Of a stretch of DNA of 64,000 nucleotides, positions 50,812-58,644 are shown one piece after another. A model generated the notes under the pieces. That model was given only the letters and a program-made list of their open reading frames with translations, had not been told where the DNA came from and made no database searches. The translations under genes were made by a program, and so were the position numbers. Origin of the DNA: an uncultured Verrucomicrobiales bacterium (lineage in GTDB: Bacteria; Verrucomicrobiota; Verrucomicrobiia; Verrucomicrobiales; Akkermansiaceae); the NCBI GenBank assembly GCA_937901085.1, contig CALCHQ010000035.1:62001-126000 (forward strand), given 5' to 3'. The first letter of the stretch is position 1. Every line of letters starts with the position of its first letter.

Positions 50812-51966
50812 TTATTTAATAATACCGCGTTTACGAAGACGCTCCAGGAAGCGGGGTTCCCACTCCACCTGTTCGTCTTTACCGAAGGTCCGGCAATAGG
50901 GTTCAATGGGATACATATCCTCACAGGCATCCACAGCGGCATCGCGGAACGCCTGCGTTTCATACAAGTACAGAGCGTAGCCTCCATGACCACCGCCGCA
51001 GTACTTGTGCGCGAGCTGCTGACCGATATCCGGCAGCGGCTGCATGCCCTCTTCCAACTGAAGCTGGTAACTCTGCTGCACCGCGACGGCCAGCACATCT
51101 ACATCCTGCTGCAGGATGCCTAGGCGGGCAATACGAGCCGCGCGGGCAATGCGCTCAAAGGGGCGCACATAACCGGCAAAACCAGGAGTATAATGCTTGA
51201 TGCGCGTATCATATACGGCCATGCGTCCTTTCAGAAACTCACCTGTATTCTTGAAATCCAGCACAGGCCTGGGTCCGGACTTCCAGACGCAAGCGCCGGT
51301 CTCGGCGATCACAGCCGGGTCCTGCCAGCCCACCCCCAATCCGAGTTCCGAAGCAACCGGATCCCAGCCATTCAACACGCTCCATCCACCGCTGCCGCCC
51401 AGCCCGGCGCCCTGGCGGTACAACCATTCCTTGAGCGATACGGTGGGCGAAATCGAGCAATTGACGATATACTCACCGGGTATGGCATTCTCCGGCACAT
51501 CGAGCCAGCCACCAGCAAAGTCCACACGCAGAGGCGCATGGAGGGGAGCCTTGACACGCGAAAGCATCTGTGTACTTGTCACCTGAGCGTCTGAGGGCTG
51601 CGTCTTTTCCAATACGACGAATTCCACCCCTTGCTCCTCACAGAAGCGACGCTTTTCCTCCATATACTGCTCATCCGTTGTCACCGCCAGCACCTGAGGT
51701 GCCACCTGGAGAAACGCGCTACGGAACGAAAGTGCTACATCTTCATCCGTGGACTCCACAACTTCATCCACCATCTGGAGAGAAGAAATCACCGCTTTCT
51801 TATCGGCATCATCCAGAACAGACTTCTTGTCGTAAAGTTTCCACAATAAATCGGCACACGGATAGGAAACAACCAGATAGTCCCCTAATGCCCTCGCGTC
51901 TTCAAAGAAACGGATATGCCCTGCATGCAGAACATTGAATGCACCTGAAACAAATACTTTTTTCAT
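50812..51966 (-). CDS. nucleotidyltransferase-GHMP sugar kinase fusion
   Basis: 384 residues with two domains. Residues 1-138 are a second cytidylyltransferase-like domain (GAFNVLHAGHIRFFEDA, ending VTSTQML). Residues 139-384 are a GHMP kinase with motif 1 (APLRVDFAGGWLDVPEN), motif 2 (GAGLGGSGG, about 186-194) and motif 3 (CGGGHGGYAL, about 323-332). Motif 1 resembles fucokinase and heptose kinases (LAGGWxDxP). The protein should phosphorylate a sugar and activate it with a nucleotide. It is not the well-known HldE (PfkB kinase) or FKP (much longer) architecture, so the product is uncertain. It lies 17 nt after the yqjK-like gene. Confidence 0.8.
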   Translation of the reverse strand: MKKVFVSGAFNVLHAGHIRFFEDARALGDYLVVSYPCADLLWKLYDKKSVLDDADKKAVISSLQMVDEVVESTDEDVALSFRSAFLQVAPQVLAVTTDEQYMEEKRRFCEEQGVEFVVLEKTQPSDAQVTSTQMLSRVKAPLHAPLRVDFAGGWLDVPENAIPGEYIVNCSISPTVSLKEWLYRQGAGLGGSGGWSVLNGWDPVASELGLGVGWQDPAVIAETGACVWKSGPRPVLDFKNTGEFLKGRMAVYDTRIKHYTPGFAGYVRPFERIARAARIARLGILQQDVDVLAVAVQQSYQLQLEEGMQPLPDIGQQLAHKYCGGGHGGYALYLYETQAFRDAAVDACEDMYPIEPYCRTFGKDEQVEWEPRFLERLRKRGIIK

Positions 51967-51983
51967 GCAAAAAGAGAGAATTA

Positions 51984-52361
51984 TTAAAAATCGGACCGTT
52001 TACCTTCTGTTGCGGAGGGCTGAGGGGCCGTATATTTCTGCAGGCACCGCTGCAAAGCGGGCAGCAGGAGAGGTGAAAGCATCTGGGCAATAGCGGCACA
52101 GGAAGCCAGAGTGCCTCCCTGCGTCACCCGCTTTTCCGCTTTCTTTTTCCTGCGGCGCAACCCGGTGAGCAGCCCCACCACAGTAGCCGCAGTACCAAAT
52201 GCCACGCCAAGACGCTTCAGCACCGCCGGAGAAACGGGCAATGCCCTCACACAACGTGCAGAACTCTCTCTGGTTGCCATAACGGCATCCAGAAGAGAAA
52301 TGCGGCTTTCTGCCACACGAATCAAGGCTCGTTGTTTCCCTTGCACAGTAATTTGAGACAT
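51984..52361 (-). CDS. small basic YqjK-like protein
   Basis: 125 residues from ATG 52361 (52367 is possible). It has a helical N-terminus, a short hydrophobic stretch (VAFGTAATVVGLLTG), then a strongly basic run RRRKKKAEKR and a second apolar helix. I recognise no domain. Its place behind a DUF883-type and a YqjE-type gene matches E. coli yqjD-yqjE-yqjK, where the third protein is also short and basic. The match is by position and composition only. It overlaps the yqjE-like gene by 40 nt. Confidence 0.6.
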   Translation of the reverse strand: MSQITVQGKQRALIRVAESRISLLDAVMATRESSARCVRALPVSPAVLKRLGVAFGTAATVVGLLTGLRRRKKKAEKRVTQGGTLASCAAIAQMLSPLLLPALQRCLQKYTAPQPSATEGKRSDF

Positions 52362-52756
52362 TGCCAATCGTTCTTTAATTCCTCAACCGTCGCAGGAGCA
52401 AGCGCTTTCCCGCGCATTGCCCTGACACCCAGCAACAAGCCTACTGCCACCAGCACATTAAGCGCAAAGACAATCCCGAGAGCCCATGCGAGGCCGAGCC
52501 ACATCTGAAGAAGAACGGCCAGTAGCGCACAGAAGACAAAGTAGGCACCCAGCAGCAACACGCAGGCCACAACAACCATGACCACGCGCTTCACCTGATG
52601 CGCGACATACTCCCTGACTTCACAGGAAAGCAGCTCACCCAACGCACTCGTATGTTCCAGAGTGCGCTGAGCCACGCTGCGGGCCTGCTGCACTACGGCA
52701 GCAGCCTCTTCCCGCAGAACAGCTTTCTGCTCCTTAATCTTAAAGAGAGAAAACAT
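52322..52756 (-). CDS. YqjE-like (holin-superfamily) membrane protein
   Basis: 144 residues: an amphipathic N-terminal helix with Ala/Glu-rich stretches (20-55), two membrane helices around residues 60-110 (VVMVVVACVLLLGAYFVFCA, then WALGIVFALNVLVAVGLLLG), and a cytoplasmic tail. This is the layout of the DUF1469 / putative phage-holin-superfamily group. Its location after a DUF883-type gene fits E. coli yqjE, a stationary-phase inner-membrane protein, rather than a phage gene. No lysin or phage genes are near. Confidence 0.75.
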   Translation of the reverse strand: MFSLFKIKEQKAVLREEAAAVVQQARSVAQRTLEHTSALGELLSCEVREYVAHQVKRVVMVVVACVLLLGAYFVFCALLAVLLQMWLGLAWALGIVFALNVLVAVGLLLGVRAMRGKALAPATVEELKNDWQCLKLLCKGNNEP

Positions 52757-52786
52757 AGGTTTCCAGGAAATCAGAAAGAATCCGCA

Positions 52787-53149
52787 TCAACGGCGACCGC
52801 CCAGCAACAGGCCAATCAGCACACCAACGCCCAGAGCGCCAAGAATGCTTCCGGTGGGATTCTCCTTCACATAGGCCTCACCAGCCTTGTGGTATTCCTT
52901 AGCGGCGGCACAGGTCTTATCCCAACCTTCATTCATCTGAACACGGGCCTTGTCCCAGCTCTCGTTCAGCTGAGCGCGGGCCTGCCCGGCATATTCACGC
53001 ACATTCCCCATCTGTTCTGCAGCGGCGCGGCGAATTTTCTCGTACTGCTCGCTTGCATACTTGCGGGCAGCACTCAGGCGATCGCATGCATCGGCGGTGG
53101 GAGCAGGAGCAGCGTTTACCACAGTTTCCTTGATTTCATCGTTTTCCAT
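52787..53149 (-). CDS. DUF883/ElaB-YqjD-like membrane-anchored protein
   Basis: 120 residues. A charged alpha-helical body (Ala, Glu and Lys-rich, with amphipathic repeats such as ARAQLNESWDKARVQ) is followed by a Gly-rich C-terminal helix (PTGSILGALGVGVLIGLLLG) and GGRR. This is the ElaB/YqjD/DUF883 pattern. E. coli relatives bind ribosomes to the inner membrane in stationary phase. ATG 53149 is chosen over an upstream ATG (53281), which lies upstream of the promoter. It starts the yqjD-yqjE-yqjK-like row and perhaps the sugar cassette behind it. Confidence 0.75.
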   Translation of the reverse strand: MENDEIKETVVNAAPAPTADACDRLSAARKYASEQYEKIRRAAAEQMGNVREYAGQARAQLNESWDKARVQMNEGWDKTCAAAKEYHKAGEAYVKENPTGSILGALGVGVLIGLLLGGRR

Positions 53150-53215
53150 AACTTGCAGAATATTTGTTGTTCCATTCGAAGCGCTCAATATGAAACGCCT
53201 CTCTATTGATAAGAC

Positions 53216-53245
53216 ATTATAAGCATAAAGGCACCGCAAATGCAA
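53216..53245 (-). promoter_or_regulatory. promoter for the yqjD-like row
   Basis: On the minus strand, TTGCAT, 18 nt, TATAAT (perfect -10). The leader to ATG 53149 is about 60 nt. The divergent carA promoter lies 90 nt away. Confidence 0.6.
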
Positions 53246-53336
53246 GCACACTTGACCAAAATGACGAATTTTCCCTGCCACCGGGTTGTGCTTACGCGCG
53301 CGTGTGTCATTTTTTAGCGTCAGAAAGATTATTGCC

Positions 53337-53365
53337 TTGCAAACGAAACTTAACGCTGATATAAT
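53337..53365 (+). promoter_or_regulatory. promoter for carA-purA
   Basis: TTGCAA, 17 nt, TATAAT (perfect -10), with a leader of about 13 nt to ATG 53386. Confidence 0.75.
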
Positions 53366-53385
53366 TCCACGGCTTAATTTAACTC

Positions 53386-54510
53386 ATGAAAGCAATTCTT
53401 GCATTAGAAGACGGAACAATTTTCGAAGGCTCCTCCATCGGTGCCACAGGAACGGTTACAGGTGAAGCCTGCTTCAACACCGCCGTAATGGGTTATCAGG
53501 AAATCATTACTGATCCCACCTACAACGGCCAGATTCTTGCCATGACCTACTCCCTCATCGGCAATTACGGCATTGTAGAGGAAGATAATGAAAGCGCAGC
53601 CCCCCAGGCTGCCGCTGTCATCATCGGAGAACTTTCCAACCTGCACTCCAGCTGGCGTGCAGATTCCCCCATGAACGAATGGCTCAAGCGCCACAACACC
53701 CCTGGTATCGAGGGGATTGACACCCGCAAGCTGGCCCGCCACATCCGCCTCAATGGCAGCATGCGCGCCTGCGTGACCACCGAGCTGAGCGCAGCAGAAG
53801 CCGTTGAACGCGCCAAGGGCGCAACCTCGCTTGATGGCTCTGCCCTGGCGCACCAGGTAACAACCAAGAACTCATATGTCTGGGCTGGCGAATCCCGCCC
53901 CTGGAAACTACCCAACAAGACGGCTGGCGATATGACCAACTACGGCACACTCGTGCCCGCCACCTGCAACATCGTCGCCGTAGACCTCGGCATCAAGACC
54001 AGCACCTTGCGACTCCTGCGCCAGGACGGCTGTGAGGTCACCGTCGTACCGGCCTCTGCCACCGCCGCCGAAATCCTGGCCTTGAAGCCCGCCGGCGTCT
54101 TCCTTTCCAGCGGCCCCGGTGATCCCGCCGCCCACACCAGCATCATCAGCACCGTCAAGGAACTGCTGGGGCAGGTACCGGTGTTCGGCCTGGGCCTGGG
54201 TCATCAGATTCTGGGACTTGCCCTGGGTGGCAGCACTGCCCGCCTCAAGTTCGGCCACCGTGGTTCCAACCAGCCCGTCAAGGATCTGTCCACGGGTAAG
54301 GTTGAAATCACCGCCCCGAACCACAGTTTTGCCTTACAGGCTGACTCCCTGCCCGCCGGCGTTGAGGTAACACACATCAACCTCAATGATGACAGCGTGG
54401 CCGGCATCATCTGCCGCGACAAGGCAGCCGCAGGTCTTGAATTCACCCCGGAAGCACGCAATAGCCAGACCTTCGGCACTTTCCTGGGCATGATGAACGC
54501 AGCAAAATAA
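53386..54510 (+). CDS. carA: carbamoyl-phosphate synthase small subunit without glutaminase residues
   Basis: 374 residues. The N-terminal CPSase small-chain domain (residues 2-130: LEDGTIFEG, GEACFNTAVMGYQEIITDP) and the class I glutamine amidotransferase domain are clearly CarA. Two of the three catalytic residues are changed. The GICLGHQ motif reads GLGLGHQ with Gly270 in place of the nucleophilic Cys (E. coli Cys269), and HPEA reads TPEA with Thr354 in place of the catalytic His; Glu356 remains. The oxyanion loop LSSGPGDP is intact. The subunit should therefore not hydrolyse glutamine, and the enzyme should depend on free ammonia, as in CPS I. purA follows after 11 nt; carB is not in the window. 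Confidence 0.93.
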   Translation: MKAILALEDGTIFEGSSIGATGTVTGEACFNTAVMGYQEIITDPTYNGQILAMTYSLIGNYGIVEEDNESAAPQAAAVIIGELSNLHSSWRADSPMNEWLKRHNTPGIEGIDTRKLARHIRLNGSMRACVTTELSAAEAVERAKGATSLDGSALAHQVTTKNSYVWAGESRPWKLPNKTAGDMTNYGTLVPATCNIVAVDLGIKTSTLRLLRQDGCEVTVVPASATAAEILALKPAGVFLSSGPGDPAAHTSIISTVKELLGQVPVFGLGLGHQILGLALGGSTARLKFGHRGSNQPVKDLSTGKVEITAPNHSFALQADSLPAGVEVTHINLNDDSVAGIICRDKAAAGLEFTPEARNSQTFGTFLGMMNAAK

Positions 54511-54521
54511 GCATTTCCGAC

Positions 54522-55796
54522 ATGAATACATTAGTCATTGGCTCCCAGTGGGGAGATGAAGGCAAGGGGAAAGTCATCGACTTCCTTACCGAAACGGCCG
54601 ATCTGGTGGTGCGTAGTCAGGGTGGCAGCAATGCCGGCCACACCGTCATCGCCAACGGTCAGAAATACATCCTGCACCTGGTTCCCTCCGGCATCCTCTG
54701 GGACAACAAGGTGAACATCATCGGCAACGGCGTGGTCATCAACCCCACCGCCCTCGTCGAAGAAATCAACTATCTGCTGGGAAAAGGCGTCTCCATCACC
54801 CCGGAGAAACTCCTCATTTCTGACCGTGCCCATGTGGTACTGCCCATTCACAAGGAAATCGACGCCGCCCAGGAGGAAGCGCTCGGCGACCAGAAGATTG
54901 GCACCACCAAGCAAGGTATCGGGCCGACCTATGCCGACAAGGCCCGCCGCATCGGCATCCGCATGATTGACCTTGCCGATGCTGGCCGCCTGCAGAGCGT
55001 GCTGGAAGCCCGCATCAAAACCGCCAACGACGAACTCGCCCGCCTGGGCTGGCCCAAAGCTGATCCGAAGGTGACGCTGGATGCCGTCATGGCCGCTGCC
55101 GATGTTCTGCGTCCCCACATCACCAACACCATCCCTGTTGTCAACAATGCCATCAAGGCAGGCAAGACCGTGCTGTTCGAAGGTGCGCAGGGTGCTATGC
55201 TTGACATCGACTTCGGCACCTATCCCTTCGTCACCAGCTCCAACACCAGCGCAGGCGGCTGCTGCACCGGTTCCGGCGTAGCCCCGACCAAGATTGACAA
55301 GATTATCGGTGTCTGCAAAGCGTACACCACGCGTGTGGGTGCAGGTCCTTTCGTGACAGAAGATGACGAAATTGCCGACTATCTGCACGGGCTTGGCCGC
55401 GAGTTCGGCGCAACGACGGGACGCCCCCGCCGCTGTGGCTGGACAGACGGCGTCGTGTTGCGCTTCTCTGCCATGTTCAATGGCTTTGACGAAATGGCCA
55501 TGACCAATCTCGATGGTCTGGATGAACGCGACACCATCAAGATTTGCACAGCCTACAAGATGGGTGATGAAATTCTGGAATACCCCCCTGCCCGCATTGA
55601 GGACTGGGAAAAATGCGAGCCTGTGTATGAAACGATGCCGGGCTGGAAGCAGGATATTTCCGGTTGCACCACATGGGAGGAACTGCCGGAAAACTGCAAG
55701 GCCTATGTCAAGCGTTTCGGCGAAGTCGTCGGTTGCCCCGTCGGCTCTGTGGGCGTTGGTCCCGACCGCGAGCAGACCATCTCTGTTCCCCACTAA
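54522..55796 (+). CDS. purA: adenylosuccinate synthetase
   Basis: Joins aspartate to IMP with GTP on the path to AMP. The 424-residue protein has the GTP loop GSQWGDEGKGK at residues 6-16, SQGGSNAGHT, GTTKQGIGPTYADKA and the C-terminal VGVGPDREQT. Length is normal. It follows carA by 11 nt on the same strand, so carbamoyl-phosphate (pyrimidine/arginine) and purine nucleotide synthesis share a transcript. A bidirectional terminator ends the unit 20 nt downstream. Confidence 0.96.
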   Translation: MNTLVIGSQWGDEGKGKVIDFLTETADLVVRSQGGSNAGHTVIANGQKYILHLVPSGILWDNKVNIIGNGVVINPTALVEEINYLLGKGVSITPEKLLISDRAHVVLPIHKEIDAAQEEALGDQKIGTTKQGIGPTYADKARRIGIRMIDLADAGRLQSVLEARIKTANDELARLGWPKADPKVTLDAVMAAADVLRPHITNTIPVVNNAIKAGKTVLFEGAQGAMLDIDFGTYPFVTSSNTSAGGCCTGSGVAPTKIDKIIGVCKAYTTRVGAGPFVTEDDEIADYLHGLGREFGATTGRPRRCGWTDGVVLRFSAMFNGFDEMAMTNLDGLDERDTIKICTAYKMGDEILEYPPARIEDWEKCEPVYETMPGWKQDISGCTTWEELPENCKAYVKRFGEVVGCPVGSVGVGPDREQTISVPH

Positions 55797-55816
55797 TAAA
55801 ATCACATCACTACAAC

Positions 55817-55849
55817 AAAAAAAGCCGCACTTCTGGTGCGGCTTTTTTT
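55817..55849. terminator. bidirectional terminator between purA and rsmI
   Basis: A 7-bp GC stem (GCCGCAC with GTGCGGC), a 5-nt loop, seven A before and seven T after, so it works for purA on plus and rsmI on minus. Confidence 0.92.
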
Positions 55850-55854
55850 GTTAT

Positions 55855-56544
55855 TCAGGCGCGGGGGGCATTCTGCCCGCCGATGAGGAGTACCATCTCT
55901 CCCTTGGGCGGTCTGGCATTAAATTCCTCCAGCAGAGACGCCGCGCTTCCACGGTGGTAGGTTTCAAAAACCTTGGTCAACTCGCGCGCTACGCAGACAG
56001 GCACATCCGGGTCTATCCCAGCAAGCGCCTGAATCGTTTTGACTATACGGAAAGGTGATTCGTAGAAAATACTCGTATGGCTTGCCTGCACGGCATTTTG
56101 CAGCACTGCTGCCTTGCGCCCGGATTTGACAGGCAGGAAGCCCCCGAAAAAGAAAGCATCACAAGGCAGCCCCGACCCCACTAGCGCCGTCACAACGGCA
56201 GAAGGCCCCGGCAGGACGGTAAACGCCACCCCCTTGCCCTTCAAAGCCTGAATCAAGCGGTAACCCGGGTCGCTGACACCGGGCATGCCGGCATCCGTCA
56301 CCACCGCAAACGTCTCTCCAGCAAGGGCGCGTTCCGCAATCTCCGGCGCGCGTTGGGCCTCGTTATGCTCATGGAGGCTGAGCAGATTCTTCTTGATTCC
56401 GTAGTGGGAAAGCAGCATACCCGTATTGCGGGTATCCTCACAGCACACGCAATCAACGGACTCCAGAACCGCCAGAGCCCGGCGCGTAATATCCTCTCGG
56501 TTTCCTATGGGCAAGCCCACAAAGCTTACCGGATACTCAATCAT
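55855..56544 (-). CDS. rsmI: 16S rRNA (cytidine-1402-2'-O)-methyltransferase
   Basis: SAM enzyme of the tetrapyrrole-methylase fold that modifies C1402 in the ribosomal decoding centre. The 229-residue protein has GLPIGNREDITRRAL at the N-terminus (usually TPIGN; Gly-Leu here), EDTRNTGMLLSHYGI, VVTDAGMPGVSDPG and the LPGPSAV region. It lacks about 50 C-terminal residues compared with the usual 280. Its start overlaps the lptE-like stop by ATGA, so rsmI is the last gene of the bamD-lptE-rsmI unit. Confidence 0.9.
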   Translation of the reverse strand: MIEYPVSFVGLPIGNREDITRRALAVLESVDCVCCEDTRNTGMLLSHYGIKKNLLSLHEHNEAQRAPEIAERALAGETFAVVTDAGMPGVSDPGYRLIQALKGKGVAFTVLPGPSAVVTALVGSGLPCDAFFFGGFLPVKSGRKAAVLQNAVQASHTSIFYESPFRIVKTIQALAGIDPDVPVCVARELTKVFETYHRGSAASLLEEFNARPPKGEMVLLIGGQNAPRA

Positions 56545-57053
56545 TGCGTCACCAGGTTGGTGGTAATCTCGTCGGCGATGCGGCGCGTTGCGTAGGAAAC
56601 AGCCGCCTCCAGAGCAGACTGGGTGCTGCCTACCTCATTGAAGAAGTTGCCCTGCTCGTCCTCGTATGCGGAGATAAGCACCTTGCCATTCTTCAGATCG
56701 ACTACCTGGTAGTGGACACGCACATTCACCCCGATCTGGGTACTGATATAGGTATCATCCGTATTCGTTATCAGGGAGGTGCGTTCCATGCCCAGTACCG
56801 TACCCTTGACCAGGAAATCCGCTTCGCTACGGGGAGCCATACGATAGGTACCATCACTCTGCAACTTATCAGCCATGGCTGTTGTCATGAGTACGCCCGC
56901 GCTCGGATGTTCCGTCTCGTTGGCAAACATTTCTACGCAGAAGGTGTTCTTGCCCTCCAGCGCCGGAGCTTTCATGCCACCCAGGTGATATCCACAGGAG
57001 GCCAGAATCATTACCGCAGCAGCGGAAGCAGTCGTAAAAAATCGTTTCATCAT
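56541..57053 (-). CDS. lptE: LptE-like LPS-assembly lipoprotein
   Basis: 170 residues with a lipoprotein signal ending LASC (Cys20), then GYHLGG, the usual start of mature LptE. The rest is an alternating beta/alpha pattern (ADFLVKGTVLGMERTSL, VRVHYQVVDLKNGKVLIS, then a C-terminal helix with ISYATRRIADEI-type repeats). LptE plugs the LptD barrel in the outer membrane; lptD is not in the window. The ATGA overlap with rsmI and the ATGATGA overlap with the bamD-like gene show a tight operon. Similarity is by pattern, so the symbol is provisional. Confidence 0.77.
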   Translation of the reverse strand: MMKRFFTTASAAAVMILASCGYHLGGMKAPALEGKNTFCVEMFANETEHPSAGVLMTTAMADKLQSDGTYRMAPRSEADFLVKGTVLGMERTSLITNTDDTYISTQIGVNVRVHYQVVDLKNGKVLISAYEDEQGNFFNEVGSTQSALEAAVSYATRRIADEITTNLVTQ

Positions 57054-58015
57054 ACGGACGGAGTGGTTGTTGCAGCTTCTTTAGCCTTGATGAGGAGGGT
57101 CTCGGCCTCCTTTGCCGCTTCGGGGTTAATGGATTTCTGGCGAATGACATCCTCGAAGCAGAAAATCGCCGACGTATATTCCCTGGAACGCTCCAGATAA
57201 TAACGACCGACCTCCAGCTGCTGGCGAATCATCAGACGCTCCATGTTGGACGCCTCCGAGAGAGCCTTCTTTGCATCGGGATGAGAGGGGAAACGCAGGG
57301 AGAATTCCTCGTAGGCCTCGCGGGCATTGCTGAGATTGACCAGATTATTATCACCGCGGGTGTGGCTGTCTGCCCAGAGCTGGGCCACCATAAGCTGCGC
57401 TTCCGGAGCATAACGGCTGTCAGGATATTTCTCGACCAGGCGGGCATATTCCAGGCGGGCTTCCTCCGGGCGTTCCTGCTCCAGCAGGAATTTGGCAAGA
57501 ATCGAGGTGGCGGTTGCCGCCATGTCATTATAGGGAGCTTTCTCCACAATCTCGCGCAGCCACTTGACCACAACGCTGGATTCCATCGTCGTCGTCCAGG
57601 CACCCCACATAACAGGAACCTGCATCTTACCGCTGGCAGCATCCATGGCCATGGCCAGCTGGTGGTTCAGCGCATCGGCGTACCGCTCACTCTGGGGATA
57701 GCGGTCAATCAGTTTGCCGTATTCCTTGAACGCATCGCGGTAATCTTCTGTCGCCTCGTAGGCACGCCCCAGCAGATAACGAGCCTCCGGGGCATTCGGG
57801 GCAAGGCGGTGGTAACGAGTAATTTCCTTGAGAGGAGTACGAGATTTTGCCATACGACCTTCTGCCTGATATGCCTTGGCCTCTGCGAGTAAGGCATCCG
57901 CCTCCGGGTCAACAGCCTTGACCTGACCTGCCGGGGGAATGTCATCAAACGAACCACACATGGGCAGCAGCAGCGAAGTTGCCGCGCAAAGGCGTAACAG
58001 ATGCAATTTTCTCAT
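57050..58015 (-). CDS. BamD-like TPR lipoprotein
   Basis: 321 residues from ATG 58015. The signal peptide ends LLPMC (Cys20), a loose lipobox. At least five TPR-like helix pairs follow (AEAKAYQAEGRMAKSRTPL, YLLGRAYEATEDYRDAFKEYGKLIDRYPQS, ARLEYARLVEKYPDSRYA, REAYEEFSLRFPSHPDA). BamD belongs to the outer-membrane protein assembly machine; it is usually about 245 residues, so this one has an extra repeat or a C-terminal extension. Neighbouring lptE-like gene supports an outer-membrane biogenesis role. The start fits a promoter 9 nt upstream. Confidence 0.75.
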   Translation of the reverse strand: MRKLHLLRLCAATSLLLPMCGSFDDIPPAGQVKAVDPEADALLAEAKAYQAEGRMAKSRTPLKEITRYHRLAPNAPEARYLLGRAYEATEDYRDAFKEYGKLIDRYPQSERYADALNHQLAMAMDAASGKMQVPVMWGAWTTTMESSVVVKWLREIVEKAPYNDMAATATSILAKFLLEQERPEEARLEYARLVEKYPDSRYAPEAQLMVAQLWADSHTRGDNNLVNLSNAREAYEEFSLRFPSHPDAKKALSEASNMERLMIRQQLEVGRYYLERSREYTSAIFCFEDVIRQKSINPEAAKEAETLLIKAKEAATTTPSV

Positions 58016-58024
58016 GACATTGGC

Positions 58025-58053
58025 AGAATACCACGACACCCCGGCAAGTGCAA
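58025..58053 (-). promoter_or_regulatory. promoter for bamD-lptE-rsmI
   Basis: On the minus strand, TTGCAC, 17 nt, TATTCT, ending 9 nt before ATG 58015. Confidence 0.6.
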
Positions 58054-58131
58054 GTTCAAATGCTCGGCCAATGTGTCTTATTTATGCCAGTTGTTATCGA
58101 GCAGCCAGGCCCTCCCCGATCTCTTATACAC

Positions 58132-58632
58132 ATGAAACTCCGAAGCATTCTGTACAACCTGTTCCGCAGAAAAGAAGAATCCACAGCCGACACCAGCCCG
58201 CAGAAAGGAATCTCGCTCTCCCGCTACCTTGGACGCTGGTACGAACAGGCCCGCTACGAAAACTGGTTTGAAGCAGGGCTTGATGAAGTGTTCACCGATT
58301 ATTCGGCCGGGCCGTCCGGCAGCATCAACATCCTCAACTGCGGGCGGAACGGCAGCGGCAGGCAGAGTACCAGCAAAGGAAGAGGCTTCCCCCAAAGCGG
58401 CGGTCTCATGAAAGTCTCCTTTGTGCCGCCCTATGCCTGGTTCCGCGCCTCATACCACATTCTCTACGTCGACCAGGAGTACCGGACTGCGCTGGTTTCC
58501 GGGCAGGATTCCGCGCATCTCTGGCTGCTCACCCGCGAGCGGATTCCTTCCTCGGATTCCATCAATAATCTGCTGGCAGAAGCCCGCAAGCGGGGCTTTG
58601 ACCTCTCGCGCCTGCGCTTCACCAGGCAATGA
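58132..58632 (+). CDS. bacterial lipocalin (Blc-like)
   Basis: 166 residues. The lipocalin signature GRWYEQARYENWFE is at residues 38-51, followed by the strand pattern SGSINILNCG, LMKVSFVPPYAWFRASYHILYVDQEYRTALVSG and LWLLTRE, as in Blc, an outer-membrane lipid carrier. There is no classical signal peptide or lipobox before the barrel, unlike Blc of E. coli, so localisation is uncertain. ATG 58132 is the best start (KLRSILYNLF); an in-frame start at 58048 adds 28 unlike residues that overlap the bamD promoter. Confidence 0.83.
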   Translation: MKLRSILYNLFRRKEESTADTSPQKGISLSRYLGRWYEQARYENWFEAGLDEVFTDYSAGPSGSINILNCGRNGSGRQSTSKGRGFPQSGGLMKVSFVPPYAWFRASYHILYVDQEYRTALVSGQDSAHLWLLTRERIPSSDSINNLLAEARKRGFDLSRLRFTRQ

Positions 58633-58644
58633 AACAAGCGGACG

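Noticed and set aside
52322..52756. Holin-type gene as sign of a prophage
   Set aside because: No lysin, integrase, capsid or attachment repeats nearby. The DUF883 neighbour and basic third gene fit the chromosomal yqjDEK layout.
54531..55805. 424-codon open frame on the minus strand over purA
   Set aside because: purA has all its motifs on the plus strand; the reverse frame is a mirror of its codon use.
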